In this document: positions 14,012 through 22,939 of the stretch, one piece after another
Numbering within the stretch: the stretch's first letter is position 1
How the letters are laid out: every line of letters starts with the position of its first letter
Assembly (NCBI GenBank): GCA_964568855.1
Contig: CAZMSD010000049.1
Span: 1-23,516 of the forward strand
Source: CAZMSD01 sp964568855
Lineage (GTDB): Bacteria; CAIWAD01
Direction: 5' to 3'
DNA length: 23,516 nucleotides
Made by a program: the position numbers and the translations under genes
The notes under the pieces: generated by a model
The model's input: only the letters and a program-made list of their open reading frames with translations
Told to the model about the DNA's origin: nothing
Database searches by the model: none

Positions 14012-15303
14012 GCTGGATTTCGCGATTCAAGGAGCGCTGCGTCAGCGCCGAGGAAGCGGTGCAGCTCGTCAACAGCGGCGACCACGTGCATGTCCACCCG
14101 GGCTGCGCCATTCCCACGAGGCTGGTGGAGGCGCTCTCCGCCCGGGGCCCCGAGCTGCGGGACGTGGAGATCCTGCACATCCTGACCTTCAACCGCGCGC
14201 CCTACGTGGAGCCCGAGATGGCGGGTCATTTTCATCACACGGCGCTCTTCACGGGCGCCAACGTGCGCCAGGCGGTCAACGAGGGCCGGGCGGATCACGT
14301 GCCCGTGTTCCTCTCCGAGATCCCGGCGCTCTTCGGCCGCGAGTATCCCATCGACGTATCGCTGATCCATGTGTCACCGCCCGACGAGCACGGCTTCTGC
14401 AGCTACGGCATCGGCGACGAAGTGACCAAGCCGGCCACCGAAGCGGCCAGGACGATTATCGCCCAGGTCAACCCGCGCATGCCCAGGGTCCACGGCGACA
14501 ACTTCATCCACGTGAACAAGATCACGCGCTTCGTGGAGGTGGACGAGCCGCTGGTGGAGATCGTCCAGGGCACCGTTTCGGAGCGCAACAAGGCAATCGG
14601 CCGGAACGTGGCCGAACTGATCGAGGACGGAGCCACGCTGCAGATGGGCATCGGCGGCATTCCGGACGCCGTCCTGCTCTACCTGCACGACAAGAACGAC
14701 CTGGGCATCCACACCGAGATGTTCAGCGACGGCGTGGTGGAGCTGGTGCTGGAGGGCGTGATCTCCAACGAGAAGAAGAGTTTCCATCCGGGCAAGCTGA
14801 TCTCGAGCTTCTGCATGGGCAGCAACAAGCTCTACGAGTTCGTGGCCGACAATCCGCTGATCGAGTTCCATCCCAGCCACTACGTCAACGATCCCTTCAA
14901 CATCGCTCGCAACGACCGCATGGTGGCCATCAACAGCGCCATCTCGGTGGATCTCACCGGCCAGGTGAACAGCGACTCCATGGGCCACCTGATCTTCAGC
15001 GGTTTCGGCGGGCAGGTGGACTTCATCCGCGGAGCGGCCCGCTCGCAGGGTGGGCGTCCGATAATCGCGCTGCCCGCCACGGCCAAGAGCGGCAAGGTAT
15101 CACGCATCGTGCCCACGCTGGCCCCCGGCGCCGGGGTGGTCACCAGCCGCGCGGACGTGCACTACGTGGCGACGGAATTCGGCGTGGCCTATCTCCACGG
15201 CAAGAGCATCCGCCACCGGGCCCAGGCCCTGATCGAGGTGGCCGCCCCCGAATTCAGGGACGAGCTGCGCGAACAGGCCCGCAAACTCAGGTACTTGAAT
15301 TGA
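14008..15303 (+). CDS. acetyl-CoA hydrolase/4-hydroxybutyrate CoA-transferase family protein
   Basis: A 431-residue CoA-transferase. In this family a glutamate attacks the acyl-CoA to form an enzyme-CoA thioester; here it is Glu237 in H-T-E-M-F-S-D-G. Supporting motifs are S-P-P-D-E-H-G-F-C-S-Y-G, the glycine-rich M-G-I-G-G-I-P-D-A-V, and G-F-G-G-Q-V-D-F near the C-terminus. Length and motif order match 4-hydroxybutyrate or butyrate:acetate CoA-transferases; acetyl-CoA hydrolase is the other reading and the acyl group is not determined. The start at 14008 lies inside the previous gene's stop (ATGA), so the two are coupled. A longer in-frame extension upstream reads through the dehydrogenase gene in another frame and is rejected. 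Confidence 0.9.
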   Translation: MSWISRFKERCVSAEEAVQLVNSGDHVHVHPGCAIPTRLVEALSARGPELRDVEILHILTFNRAPYVEPEMAGHFHHTALFTGANVRQAVNEGRADHVPVFLSEIPALFGREYPIDVSLIHVSPPDEHGFCSYGIGDEVTKPATEAARTIIAQVNPRMPRVHGDNFIHVNKITRFVEVDEPLVEIVQGTVSERNKAIGRNVAELIEDGATLQMGIGGIPDAVLLYLHDKNDLGIHTEMFSDGVVELVLEGVISNEKKSFHPGKLISSFCMGSNKLYEFVADNPLIEFHPSHYVNDPFNIARNDRMVAINSAISVDLTGQVNSDSMGHLIFSGFGGQVDFIRGAARSQGGRPIIALPATAKSGKVSRIVPTLAPGAGVVTSRADVHYVATEFGVAYLHGKSIRHRAQALIEVAAPEFRDELREQARKLRYLN

Positions 15304-15319
15304 GCGGGTGAGAGCCCGC
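15304..15319 (+). repeat. GC hairpin immediately after CoA-transferase stop
   Basis: GCGGG (15304-15308) and CCCGC (15315-15319) pair over TGAGAG directly after the TGA stop. There is no T-run behind it, so it is at best a weak terminator or a 3'-end stabiliser. Confidence 0.3.
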
Positions 15320-15373
15320 CCGGGGACAGGGCATCGAAGCGGAGCGCATTCTCCATATTTGCTGCGGAATTCC

Positions 15374-17311
15374 ATGGTGACTAGGACCCTCGATATCGAA
15401 CGGCTGCTCGAGTCGCCCTCCTTCGGCGAGCTGGCGGACAAGCTGCCTTTTCGCCTGTTCGTGGTCGACCGGGACCGGCGGCTGATCTACCGCAACCGCC
15501 CCGAGGAGGACGATCCCGAGCTGTGTCACAAGGTCGGCGTGATCCACGACAGCGACTGCGAGCGGTGTTCCCGGGGCGGAAGCGATTGCCCGGTCGACCT
15601 CTGCCTGGCTGACGGCCGGGCCCGGCGCCTGGTGCTGCCCTCGCACCGGCCGGGCAGCGACCAGCTGATGGAAGTGGAGCTGCAGCCGATCATCCAGGGC
15701 TCTGTAGTGCGCCAGGTGCTGGTGATCCAGCGCGAGGTGAGCCGGCAGATGACCCAGTTGCGCGATGCTCAGCGCCTGCTCGAGCGCCGGATGCGCCAGC
15801 TTGACATCATGAACCAGGTGTTGGCGGCCCTGCAGATGAGCACCGACCTCGAGCGGATCCTCTACGTGATTCTCACCGGCTTGACTTTCGGCAAGGGCCT
15901 GGAATTCAACCGCGCCTTCTTCTTCGTTCGCGAGGGCGAGGAGATCGCCGGCCGCATGGCCGTGGGCCCCATCGACGGCGACGAGGCCGCGCGGATCTGG
16001 CACCGGGCGGACCTGCAGACCCTGAGCCTCTCGGAGCTGTTAGAGCACTACGATCCCCGGGAGCTGGAAACGCCCATCAACCGGCTGGTGCAGGGCGTCC
16101 GCTTCAACCTCGCCGCCGCTCCGCGGCAGCTGCTCGAGGCGCTCAGGCAGCCCGGCTGCGTGCGCCTCGCCGTGCAGGCCAACCGCCAGCCTGGTTCGGT
16201 CTGCCTGCTCGAGGAAGTGCGCTCGGGCGAGGCCTGGCTCGCTCCCGTGCGTCCCCAGGCCGTCGGAGATCCGGAGGACTGGCGCGGCTTCCTGCTGGTG
16301 GACAATACGATTACGGGCAGGGATCCCACCGGGGAGCACCTGGACGCCCTTGTTTCCTGCGCCCGCCACCTGAGCTTCGCCCTGGACCGGGCCAATCTCA
16401 ACCGGCAGCTGCACTTGAAGATCGACGAGCTGCAGCAGGTGAACGAGGCCCTCGCCGAGAGCCGGGCCAGCCTCGTCCAGGCCGAGAAACTGGCCACCGT
16501 GGGACGTATCACGGGAAACCTGGCCCACGAACTCAAGACGCCCATCGTGGCCATCGGCGGGTTTTCGCGTCGCCTGCGCAAGGACCTCGCCGAGCAGCCC
16601 AAACTGCGCTCGCGGGCCGAGATCGTGCTCGACGAGAGCCGCCGGGTCGAGAAGATCCTCGACGCGCTGCTGGATTACGCCGACCCCCAGATCCTGAGGA
16701 AGATCGAGGCCGACGTACAAGGCCTGCTGAAGCGCCTGCTGGAGAAATTGAAAACCGAATTCGAGGAGCGGGGCATCCGCACAACACTGGAATCCAAGGC
16801 CGAGGAACTGCTGCTCTGGGGCGATCCGCTCAGGCTCTCGCAGCTTTTTCGCTGCCTTTTGCAGAACGTGCTCGACCTGAATCCGCCGGACCGGGAGGAG
16901 CGCGCCTGCAGCCGCCTGAACGTGCGCCTGGTGGTTGGCGGGGAGCACCTGTCGATCCTCTTCGAGGACGACGGACCTGGTATTCCGGCGGCGGCGGCGG
17001 ACCAGGTCTTCGAGCCCTTCTACTCCAGTAAGCCTTCGGCGGTGGGACTTGGCCTGTCCCAGGCGCGGGACATCGTCCAGCAGCACGGGGGCAGCCTGCA
17101 TCTGCTCAACCCGCTGCCGGAAAGGCCGGAGAACCGAGTCGCCGAACCCGTCGCGGCCGCAGGGAATACCGGAACCGCGGAAGCCTCGATTCCGGACGCC
17201 GTGACTGAGGAGCATTCCGGACGGGCGAACGAGGTGGAAGCGCCTCGCGGCTGCACCATGGAAGTGATTCTACCTTGGAGGTACAATGGCAAAGATCCTG
17301 TTCGTCGATGA
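15374..17311 (+). CDS. soluble PAS-GAF sensor histidine kinase
   Basis: A 645-residue cytoplasmic kinase with no membrane segment. Residues about 18-115 form a PAS-like domain with five cysteines (51, 62, 65, 72, 77; the last four spaced C-x2-C-x6-C-x4-C). A coiled segment then leads into a GAF-like domain (about 150-325), followed by a second coiled stretch and the HisKA box N-L-A-H-E-L-K-T-P with phospho-acceptor His385. The ATPase domain has an N-box (Q-N-V-L-D-L-N), D-D-G-P-G-I-P and G-L-G-L. About 40 low-complexity residues (585-625) interrupt it before the final strand G-C-T-M-E-V-I-L-P. ATG 15374 was chosen because the 22 residues read from GTG 15308 look noncoding; its Shine-Dalgarno is poor. 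The last 26 bases overlap the response-regulator gene, its probable partner. Confidence 0.9.
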   Translation: MVTRTLDIERLLESPSFGELADKLPFRLFVVDRDRRLIYRNRPEEDDPELCHKVGVIHDSDCERCSRGGSDCPVDLCLADGRARRLVLPSHRPGSDQLMEVELQPIIQGSVVRQVLVIQREVSRQMTQLRDAQRLLERRMRQLDIMNQVLAALQMSTDLERILYVILTGLTFGKGLEFNRAFFFVREGEEIAGRMAVGPIDGDEAARIWHRADLQTLSLSELLEHYDPRELETPINRLVQGVRFNLAAAPRQLLEALRQPGCVRLAVQANRQPGSVCLLEEVRSGEAWLAPVRPQAVGDPEDWRGFLLVDNTITGRDPTGEHLDALVSCARHLSFALDRANLNRQLHLKIDELQQVNEALAESRASLVQAEKLATVGRITGNLAHELKTPIVAIGGFSRRLRKDLAEQPKLRSRAEIVLDESRRVEKILDALLDYADPQILRKIEADVQGLLKRLLEKLKTEFEERGIRTTLESKAEELLLWGDPLRLSQLFRCLLQNVLDLNPPDREERACSRLNVRLVVGGEHLSILFEDDGPGIPAAAADQVFEPFYSSKPSAVGLGLSQARDIVQQHGGSLHLLNPLPERPENRVAEPVAAAGNTGTAEASIPDAVTEEHSGRANEVEAPRGCTMEVILPWRYNGKDPVRR

Positions 17312-17651
17312 CGAGAAAGCCCTGCGGCTGTTGTACGAGGAAGAATTCGTCGACAGCGGCTACGAACTCTTTTTCGCCGAGAGCGGGGAGGAGGCCGTGA
17401 AACTGGCTCCCGAGGTCGAACCCGACCTGATCGTGATGGACATCCGCATGCCCGGCATGGACGGCCTTGAGGCGATGAGCCGCATCGTGTCGAAGGACAA
17501 CAACGTTCCAGTGATCATCTACAGCGCCTATCCCCATCACAAGGAGGATTTCTCCTCCTGGCTGGCCGACGCCTACCTGATCAAGTCGCTGGACATGAAC
17601 GAGCTCAAGCAGGCCATCGCCCAGAAGCTGGCCGAGCGCGGAATTTCGTGA
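17286..17651 (+). CDS. single-domain (CheY-like) response regulator
   Basis: A 121-residue receiver domain with no output domain. Acidic pocket residues Asp8 and Asp9, phospho-acceptor Asp52 in V-M-D-I-R-M-P-G-M-D-G, the switch Ser80 in Y-S-A-Y, and conserved Lys100 are all present, so it should be phosphorylatable. It is translated from a strong GGAGGT (17277-17282) inside the kinase gene, and the 26-base overlap makes it the likely phosphorylation target. Without a DNA-binding domain it must act through protein contacts or as a phosphorelay step. The downstream target is not visible here. Confidence 0.93.
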   Translation: MAKILFVDDEKALRLLYEEEFVDSGYELFFAESGEEAVKLAPEVEPDLIVMDIRMPGMDGLEAMSRIVSKDNNVPVIIYSAYPHHKEDFSSWLADAYLIKSLDMNELKQAIAQKLAERGIS

Positions 17652-17721
17652 AGTCATCCGCAGCTTCTGTTTCCTCATAGGATAAGCCCCGGAACCACGG
17701 CTCCGCGCCTTCAGATCGACA

Positions 17722-17735
17722 GCCAGAGATCTGGC
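17722..17735. repeat. inverted repeat GCCAGA-GA-TCTGGC in kinase/carbamate-kinase gap
   Basis: A perfect 6-bp inverted repeat over a 2-base spacer in the 188-bp gap before the carbamate kinase gene. No T-run follows. The rest of the gap (17652-17839) shows an AT-rich patch with TATATT at 17808-17813 but no -35 at proper spacing, so I do not call a promoter. Confidence 0.35.
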
Positions 17736-17839
17736 CCGGGCAGCGGTGAGTATCAGGTAATACGGACATTGTACGATCCTCCGATAGACCCCTAAGCGCC
17801 CGAGCACTATATTCTTCGCTTCAACATTCCACGGGAGCC

Positions 17840-18784
17840 ATGGACCGGCGCAGCATCGTCATAGCACTGGGCGGTAACGCCATCTCCACCGATTCGCAGG
17901 ATACGATCCACGACGAATTCCGGAACACCCGGAACTCTCTGCAATACCTGCGTCCGTTGATCGATGAGCGGGCGCTTATGGTTATCACCCACGGCAACGG
18001 ACCTCAGGTGGGCAAACAGCTCCGCCGCATGGAACTATCCCTCAGCGTGCTGCCGGAAATGCCGCTGGGCGTGCTGGTGGCGGACACCCAGGGCAGCATG
18101 GGCTACATGATCGAGCAGAGCATGCAGAACTGGCTGCAGGACCAGGGCGTCGACCGTTCTGTGGTCACCGTGCTGACCCAGGTCCTGGTGGATGGCCACG
18201 ATCCAGCGCTGCTGGAGCCCACAAAGTTCATCGGCCAGTTCTTCTCGGTCGAGCAGGCCATGCATTTCCGCCAGAAGCTCGGCTGGGTGCTCCGCGAGGA
18301 TTCAGGACGCGGTTGGCGGCGCGTGGTGGGCAGCCCGGAACCCCTCGAGATCATCAACCTCGGCGTGATACGAGACCTGATGCAGGCGGGCACCATCGTG
18401 ATCGCCGGCGGGGGCGGCGGGATTCCCTGCTGCATCGACGATCGCGGCCACCTCGAGGGCATCGACGCGGTGATCGACAAGGATCGCTGTTCGGCCCTGC
18501 TTGCGAACCAGCTGGGAGTGCCCGAGCTGCTGATGCTGACCAAGGTGCCGCGGGTGGCCGTCAACTACGGCAAGCCCGACGAGGTCCTGCTGGACAGGAT
18601 GAGCGTGGACGAGGCGCGCGAACATCTGGCCGCGGGCCAGTTTCCCCCGGGCAGCATGGGACCGAAGGTGGAATCGGCGATCCGCTTCATCGAGGGCGGG
18701 GGCGAACGCTGCGTGATCACCGACTTCGACGGCGTCGAGGAGGCCCTGCGCGGGCGGGGCGGAACCAGCATCACCGCCGGTTGA
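17840..18784 (+). CDS. arcC: carbamate kinase
   Basis: A 314-residue amino-acid-kinase-fold enzyme interconverting carbamoyl phosphate plus ADP with carbamate plus ATP. Motifs A-L-G-G-N-A-I near the start, I-T-H-G-N-G-P-Q-V-G, V-I-A-G-G-G-G-G-I-P, G-I-D-A-V-I-D-K-D and M-L-T-K-V-P are diagnostic, and the length is typical. A good GGGAG (17832-17836) precedes the start. Neither arginine deiminase nor ornithine carbamoyltransferase adjoins it, so the usual arginine-fermentation operon is absent here. It may take carbamoyl phosphate from another source, such as agmatine, purine or allantoin breakdown, or partners may be encoded elsewhere. The 188-bp gap upstream suggests its own promoter. Confidence 0.93.
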   Translation: MDRRSIVIALGGNAISTDSQDTIHDEFRNTRNSLQYLRPLIDERALMVITHGNGPQVGKQLRRMELSLSVLPEMPLGVLVADTQGSMGYMIEQSMQNWLQDQGVDRSVVTVLTQVLVDGHDPALLEPTKFIGQFFSVEQAMHFRQKLGWVLREDSGRGWRRVVGSPEPLEIINLGVIRDLMQAGTIVIAGGGGGIPCCIDDRGHLEGIDAVIDKDRCSALLANQLGVPELLMLTKVPRVAVNYGKPDEVLLDRMSVDEAREHLAAGQFPPGSMGPKVESAIRFIEGGGERCVITDFDGVEEALRGRGGTSITAG

Positions 18785-18790
18785 TCGACG

Positions 18791-18827
18791 GCCCCCGAGG
18801 GGCGGTCCGTGATACGTACCGTGTCAC
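18791..18827 (+). terminator. possible terminator hairpins after carbamate kinase
   Basis: Two consecutive stems follow the stop codon: GCCCC/GGGGC (18791-18803, 3-base loop), and GTGATAC/GTGTCAC (18809-18827, 5-base loop, one G-T pair). The second is followed by the AT-rich ATTATCGTT, a poor T-tract. A weak terminator or an operator ahead of sucC are both possible. Confidence 0.35.
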
Positions 18828-18897
18828 ATTATCGTTCGTAAATTGATACCCGACGGCGAGGACTCCCGGAGACTTCGTCCAATTCCAGAGGTTCTGC

Positions 18898-20070
<1,173 letters not shown>

Positions 20071-20083
20071 GGAGGACCCGGGC

Positions 20084-20953
20084 ATGTCCATTCTGCTTGA
20101 TCGATCCAACAAGGTCGTCGTCCAGGGATTCACCGGCGGCGAGGGCACATTCCACGCCCGCCAGATGATCGAATACGGCACCCGGGTGGTGGGCGGCGTG
20201 ACGCCGGGCAAGGGCGGTCAGCGGCACCTGGACCTCCCGGTCTTCGACACGGTGCGCGACGCCGTCCGGGAGACGGGCGCGGACAGCAGCATTCTTTTCG
20301 TGCCCCCGGCTTTCGCCGGCGACGCCATCATCGAGGCCGTGGAAGCCGGCATCCGCCTGCTGGTGACCATCACCGAGGGGATCCCAACCAGGGACATGAT
20401 CGCCGTCAAGGAAGTCCTGAACTCCTTGGAGGCGGTGATGATCGGCCCTAATTGCCCGGGCCTGATCACGCCCGGCGAAGCCAAGCTGGGTATCCTGCCG
20501 GGCTTCATCCACAGTCCCGGCGCGGTGGGCGTGATCTCGCGCAGCGGCACCCTGACCTACGAGGCCGTGGGACAGCTCGCTTCCCAGGGCATCGGCCAGA
20601 GCACCTGCATCGGCATCGGGGGCGACCCCATAGTGGGATCCACCTTCGTGGACCTGCTGCGCCATTTCAAGGACGATCCGGAGACGGAGGGCATCGTGCT
20701 GATCGGCGAGATCGGCGGCAGCGCCGAAGAGGAGGCCGCCGAGTACATCGCCGACAACCTGGAAGTGCCCGTGGTCAGTTTCATCGCCGGCCAGACGGCG
20801 CCTCCCGGCAGGCGCATGGGCCATGCCGGCGCCATCATCAGCGGCGGCAAAGGCACCGCGGCCGAGAAGATGGCGGCCCTCTCCGAGGCGGGCATCCGCG
20901 TGGCCGGGAGCCCGGCCGAGATCGGGCCCCTGATGGCGGAAATGCTGAGCTGA
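20084..20953 (+). CDS. sucD: succinyl-CoA synthetase alpha subunit
   Basis: A 289-residue subunit carrying the phosphohistidine and binding CoA. The CoA-binding Rossmann part has V-V-V-Q-G-F-T-G and G-G-V-T-P-G-K-G-G. G-P-N-C-P-G-L-I-T-P and S-R-S-G-T-L-T-Y-E follow, and the active-site His247 sits in R-R-M-G-H-A-G-A-I, matching E. coli His246. The start at 20084 is set by GAGGAGG just upstream; an in-frame start at 20033 lies inside sucC. It forms a tight operon with sucC and precedes ndk by 46 bases. Confidence 0.96.
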   Translation: MSILLDRSNKVVVQGFTGGEGTFHARQMIEYGTRVVGGVTPGKGGQRHLDLPVFDTVRDAVRETGADSSILFVPPAFAGDAIIEAVEAGIRLLVTITEGIPTRDMIAVKEVLNSLEAVMIGPNCPGLITPGEAKLGILPGFIHSPGAVGVISRSGTLTYEAVGQLASQGIGQSTCIGIGGDPIVGSTFVDLLRHFKDDPETEGIVLIGEIGGSAEEEAAEYIADNLEVPVVSFIAGQTAPPGRRMGHAGAIISGGKGTAAEKMAALSEAGIRVAGSPAEIGPLMAEMLS

Positions 20954-20999
20954 ACTGCGTGAAATCCACCGGCGGTTCCCGGAACAGGAAAGGAATTCG

Positions 21000-21428
21000 A
21001 TGGAACGCACCCTGATGATCATCAAGCCCGAGGCGGTGAGCCAGGGCCATGTCGGCGATATCGTCCGCTTCCTGGAGCAGGAGCGGGGCTTCCGCATCAT
21101 CGGCCTCAGGATGACCCGCCTGAGTCCGCGGGACGCGGGGGAATTCTACGCCATCCACCGGGAGCGGCCCTTCTACGAGGACCTCAAAGCCTACATGACT
21201 TCGGGTCCCGTGGTGGTGATCGGCGTGGAAGGCGAGGGCGCCGTGGTCCGCATGCGCGAGATCATCGGCGCCACCGATCCCGCCCAGGCGGACGAGGGGA
21301 CCATCCGCCGCCTTTACGCCGCGAACATCCAGAACAACGCGGTGCACGGCAGCGACAGTCCCGAAAACGGCCGCATCGAAACCTCGTTCTTCTTCAGCAG
21401 CCAGGACTTTCTGAGTCTCCAAGGCTGA
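21000..21428 (+). CDS. ndk: nucleoside diphosphate kinase
   Basis: A 142-residue enzyme that balances NTP pools through a phosphohistidine. E-R-T-L-M-I-I-K-P-E-A at the start and N-A-V-H-G-S-D-S-P-E-N with catalytic His116 are the family signatures, and the length is normal. AGGAAAGG precedes the ATG. Its position after sucCD is sensible because NDP kinase can pass the phosphate made by succinyl-CoA synthetase between GTP and ATP; in some bacteria the two enzymes associate. The MFS gene starts 11 bases after its stop. Confidence 0.96.
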   Translation: MERTLMIIKPEAVSQGHVGDIVRFLEQERGFRIIGLRMTRLSPRDAGEFYAIHRERPFYEDLKAYMTSGPVVVIGVEGEGAVVRMREIIGATDPAQADEGTIRRLYAANIQNNAVHGSDSPENGRIETSFFFSSQDFLSLQG

Positions 21429-21439
21429 ACGAAGAGGAC

Positions 21440-22720
21440 ATGTTCGACTGGAAATCTCTAAGCGAAATCAGCCAGCGGACCCTCCGGCTGAACCTGGCCG
21501 CCACGCCCTTCGAAGGGCTGATGTGGGCAGGGCTGCAGCTTACGCCCGTCATCGCCCGTAAAAGTCTGGGTGCAACCGATTTCCAGATCATGCTGTTGAT
21601 GATGGTGGCGCCGGTCTGCTTTCTGCTCAGTGTCTACTGGGCGGAAGTGATCCGCGTGCTGCGCCGCTGGCGGCTGCTCTTCCTGGCCGGGGCCGCCTTC
21701 GGCATCGCCCCCCTGTCGCTGATGCATCCCTTCGGCAGCATGAAGATGCTGATCGGACTGCTGCTGTGTTACGAGCTGGCCAACTCGCTGAATATTCCCT
21801 TGCGCAACCGCGTGATGCAGGCCAACTATCCGCCTGACCGCCGGAGCGGTTATTACGGCCGGCTGGCGGCGCTGGTCTCCCTGGTCATGCTGGTGGTTTC
21901 CTGGCCGGCCGGGCGCTTCCTGGACCTGGCGCCCGACAACTGGCGCTGGATCTTCCTGATCATGGCGCTGGCGGGGGTAATCGACCGTTCGCTCTGGTTC
22001 AGGATACCCGAGAATCCCGAGGTCCGGCGCCGGCGCCCCGAGCTTGGCAGCCCGGACTGGATGGGACAGCCGCAGGCGCTCTGGTCGCAGCTCACGCGAC
22101 CCCTGGTGAACATGCGCGACGTGCTCAACCGCAACCGCCAGTTCTTCCGCTGGGAAATGCAGTTCATGCTCTACGGGCTGGGCTTCTTCGTGATCATCAC
22201 GGTCCAGCCAGGCTACCTGGTGGAAGGCCTTGGCCTGAGCTACAGCGAGATCTCCATCGGACAGGTGGCCCTGGCGCGCCTGGGCGGCGTGCTGGCCCTG
22301 CCGCTGATGGGACACTTCCACGACCGGCACAATCCCGCCTCCTTCTGCGCCCGGATCTTCGTCTTCCTGGCCCTCTTCCCGCTGCTGCTGTACTTCTGCA
22401 GCTTCCTCCCGGCCGGCCTGGGCCGGCTGCTGCCCTTCTACGCGGCCTTCTTTCTGCAGGGAGTGGCCATGAGCGGCGTGATGGTGGCCTGGATCATGTC
22501 CAGCATGGCCTTCGCGGGCGACGAGGACGGTGCCCTCTACCAGAGCATCCACGTGACCATGGTGGGCTTCCGCGGCATGGTGGGACCGCTGCTCGGCTGG
22601 AGCGTGAAAACCTATTTCGGCTGGGGCAGCGCCTTCGCCCTGGCCAGCGGCCTGCTGTTCCTCTCCGCGAGCCTGATGCACCGGCAGGGCAGACTGTTGG
22701 GCAGGCCCTCGCCTCCCTGA
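21440..22720 (+). CDS. major facilitator superfamily transporter
   Basis: A 426-residue integral membrane protein with about ten to twelve hydrophobic segments. A central charged loop near residues 190-235 divides two six-helix halves. Basic residues follow the second helix (R-V-L-R-R-W-R), as in the MFS loop-2 region, though the classic G-x-x-x-D-R-x-G-R-R signature is not clear. The substrate cannot be read from sequence. The gene starts 11 bases after ndk and is probably the last of the sucC-sucD-ndk run; the functional link may be no more than co-transcription. A GC hairpin spans its stop codon. Confidence 0.8.
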   Translation: MFDWKSLSEISQRTLRLNLAATPFEGLMWAGLQLTPVIARKSLGATDFQIMLLMMVAPVCFLLSVYWAEVIRVLRRWRLLFLAGAAFGIAPLSLMHPFGSMKMLIGLLLCYELANSLNIPLRNRVMQANYPPDRRSGYYGRLAALVSLVMLVVSWPAGRFLDLAPDNWRWIFLIMALAGVIDRSLWFRIPENPEVRRRRPELGSPDWMGQPQALWSQLTRPLVNMRDVLNRNRQFFRWEMQFMLYGLGFFVIITVQPGYLVEGLGLSYSEISIGQVALARLGGVLALPLMGHFHDRHNPASFCARIFVFLALFPLLLYFCSFLPAGLGRLLPFYAAFFLQGVAMSGVMVAWIMSSMAFAGDEDGALYQSIHVTMVGFRGMVGPLLGWSVKTYFGWGSAFALASGLLFLSASLMHRQGRLLGRPSPP

Positions 22721-22726
22721 GGCGGG
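22708..22726 (+). repeat. hairpin spanning the MFS stop codon
   Basis: CGCCTC (22710-22715) pairs with GAGGCG (22719-22724) over CCT, extendable by one G-T and one C-G pair. The stop codon lies in the loop and 3' arm. No T-run follows, so it may be part of a compound transcription end with the larger stem downstream. Confidence 0.35.
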
Positions 22727-22751
22727 CCGATCCCGTTCCGGGCGAAGCCTC

Positions 22752-22802
22752 CCTGCTGCTGCGAGGGAGATTGCTTCTGCAGCAGGCCTTAGATTATTGT
22801 AT
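22752..22802 (+). terminator. candidate terminator after the MFS gene
   Basis: CCTGCTGC (22752-22759) pairs perfectly with GCAGCAGG (22779-22786) over a 19-base loop, followed by the AT-rich CCTTAGATTATTGTATT. A competing smaller stem, CTCCCT/AGGGAG (22749-22769), uses part of the same bases. The T-tract is interrupted, so this is moderate evidence for the end of the sucC-sucD-ndk-MFS transcript. Confidence 0.4.
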
Positions 22803-22939
22803 TGTACGCTCTACCGTGCAGGCGTTGATCTCGACCGGGATTCCGGAAGCGCAGAATCCGTGTCGACCTGCGCTTGTCAGCCCCTTGGGAGTGTCGACCA
22901 CGCCCGGGGACATGCCGGGGTCAGGAACGGAGGCTGATC

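Noticed and set aside
15304..15373. Sigma-54 promoter before the histidine kinase (TTTGC near 15355)
   Set aside because: No GG lies ten bases before the GC, so the essential -24 element is absent.
17769..17813. Sigma-70 promoter TTGTAC ... TATATT before arcC
   Set aside because: The hexamers are about 34 bases apart, twice the usable spacing.
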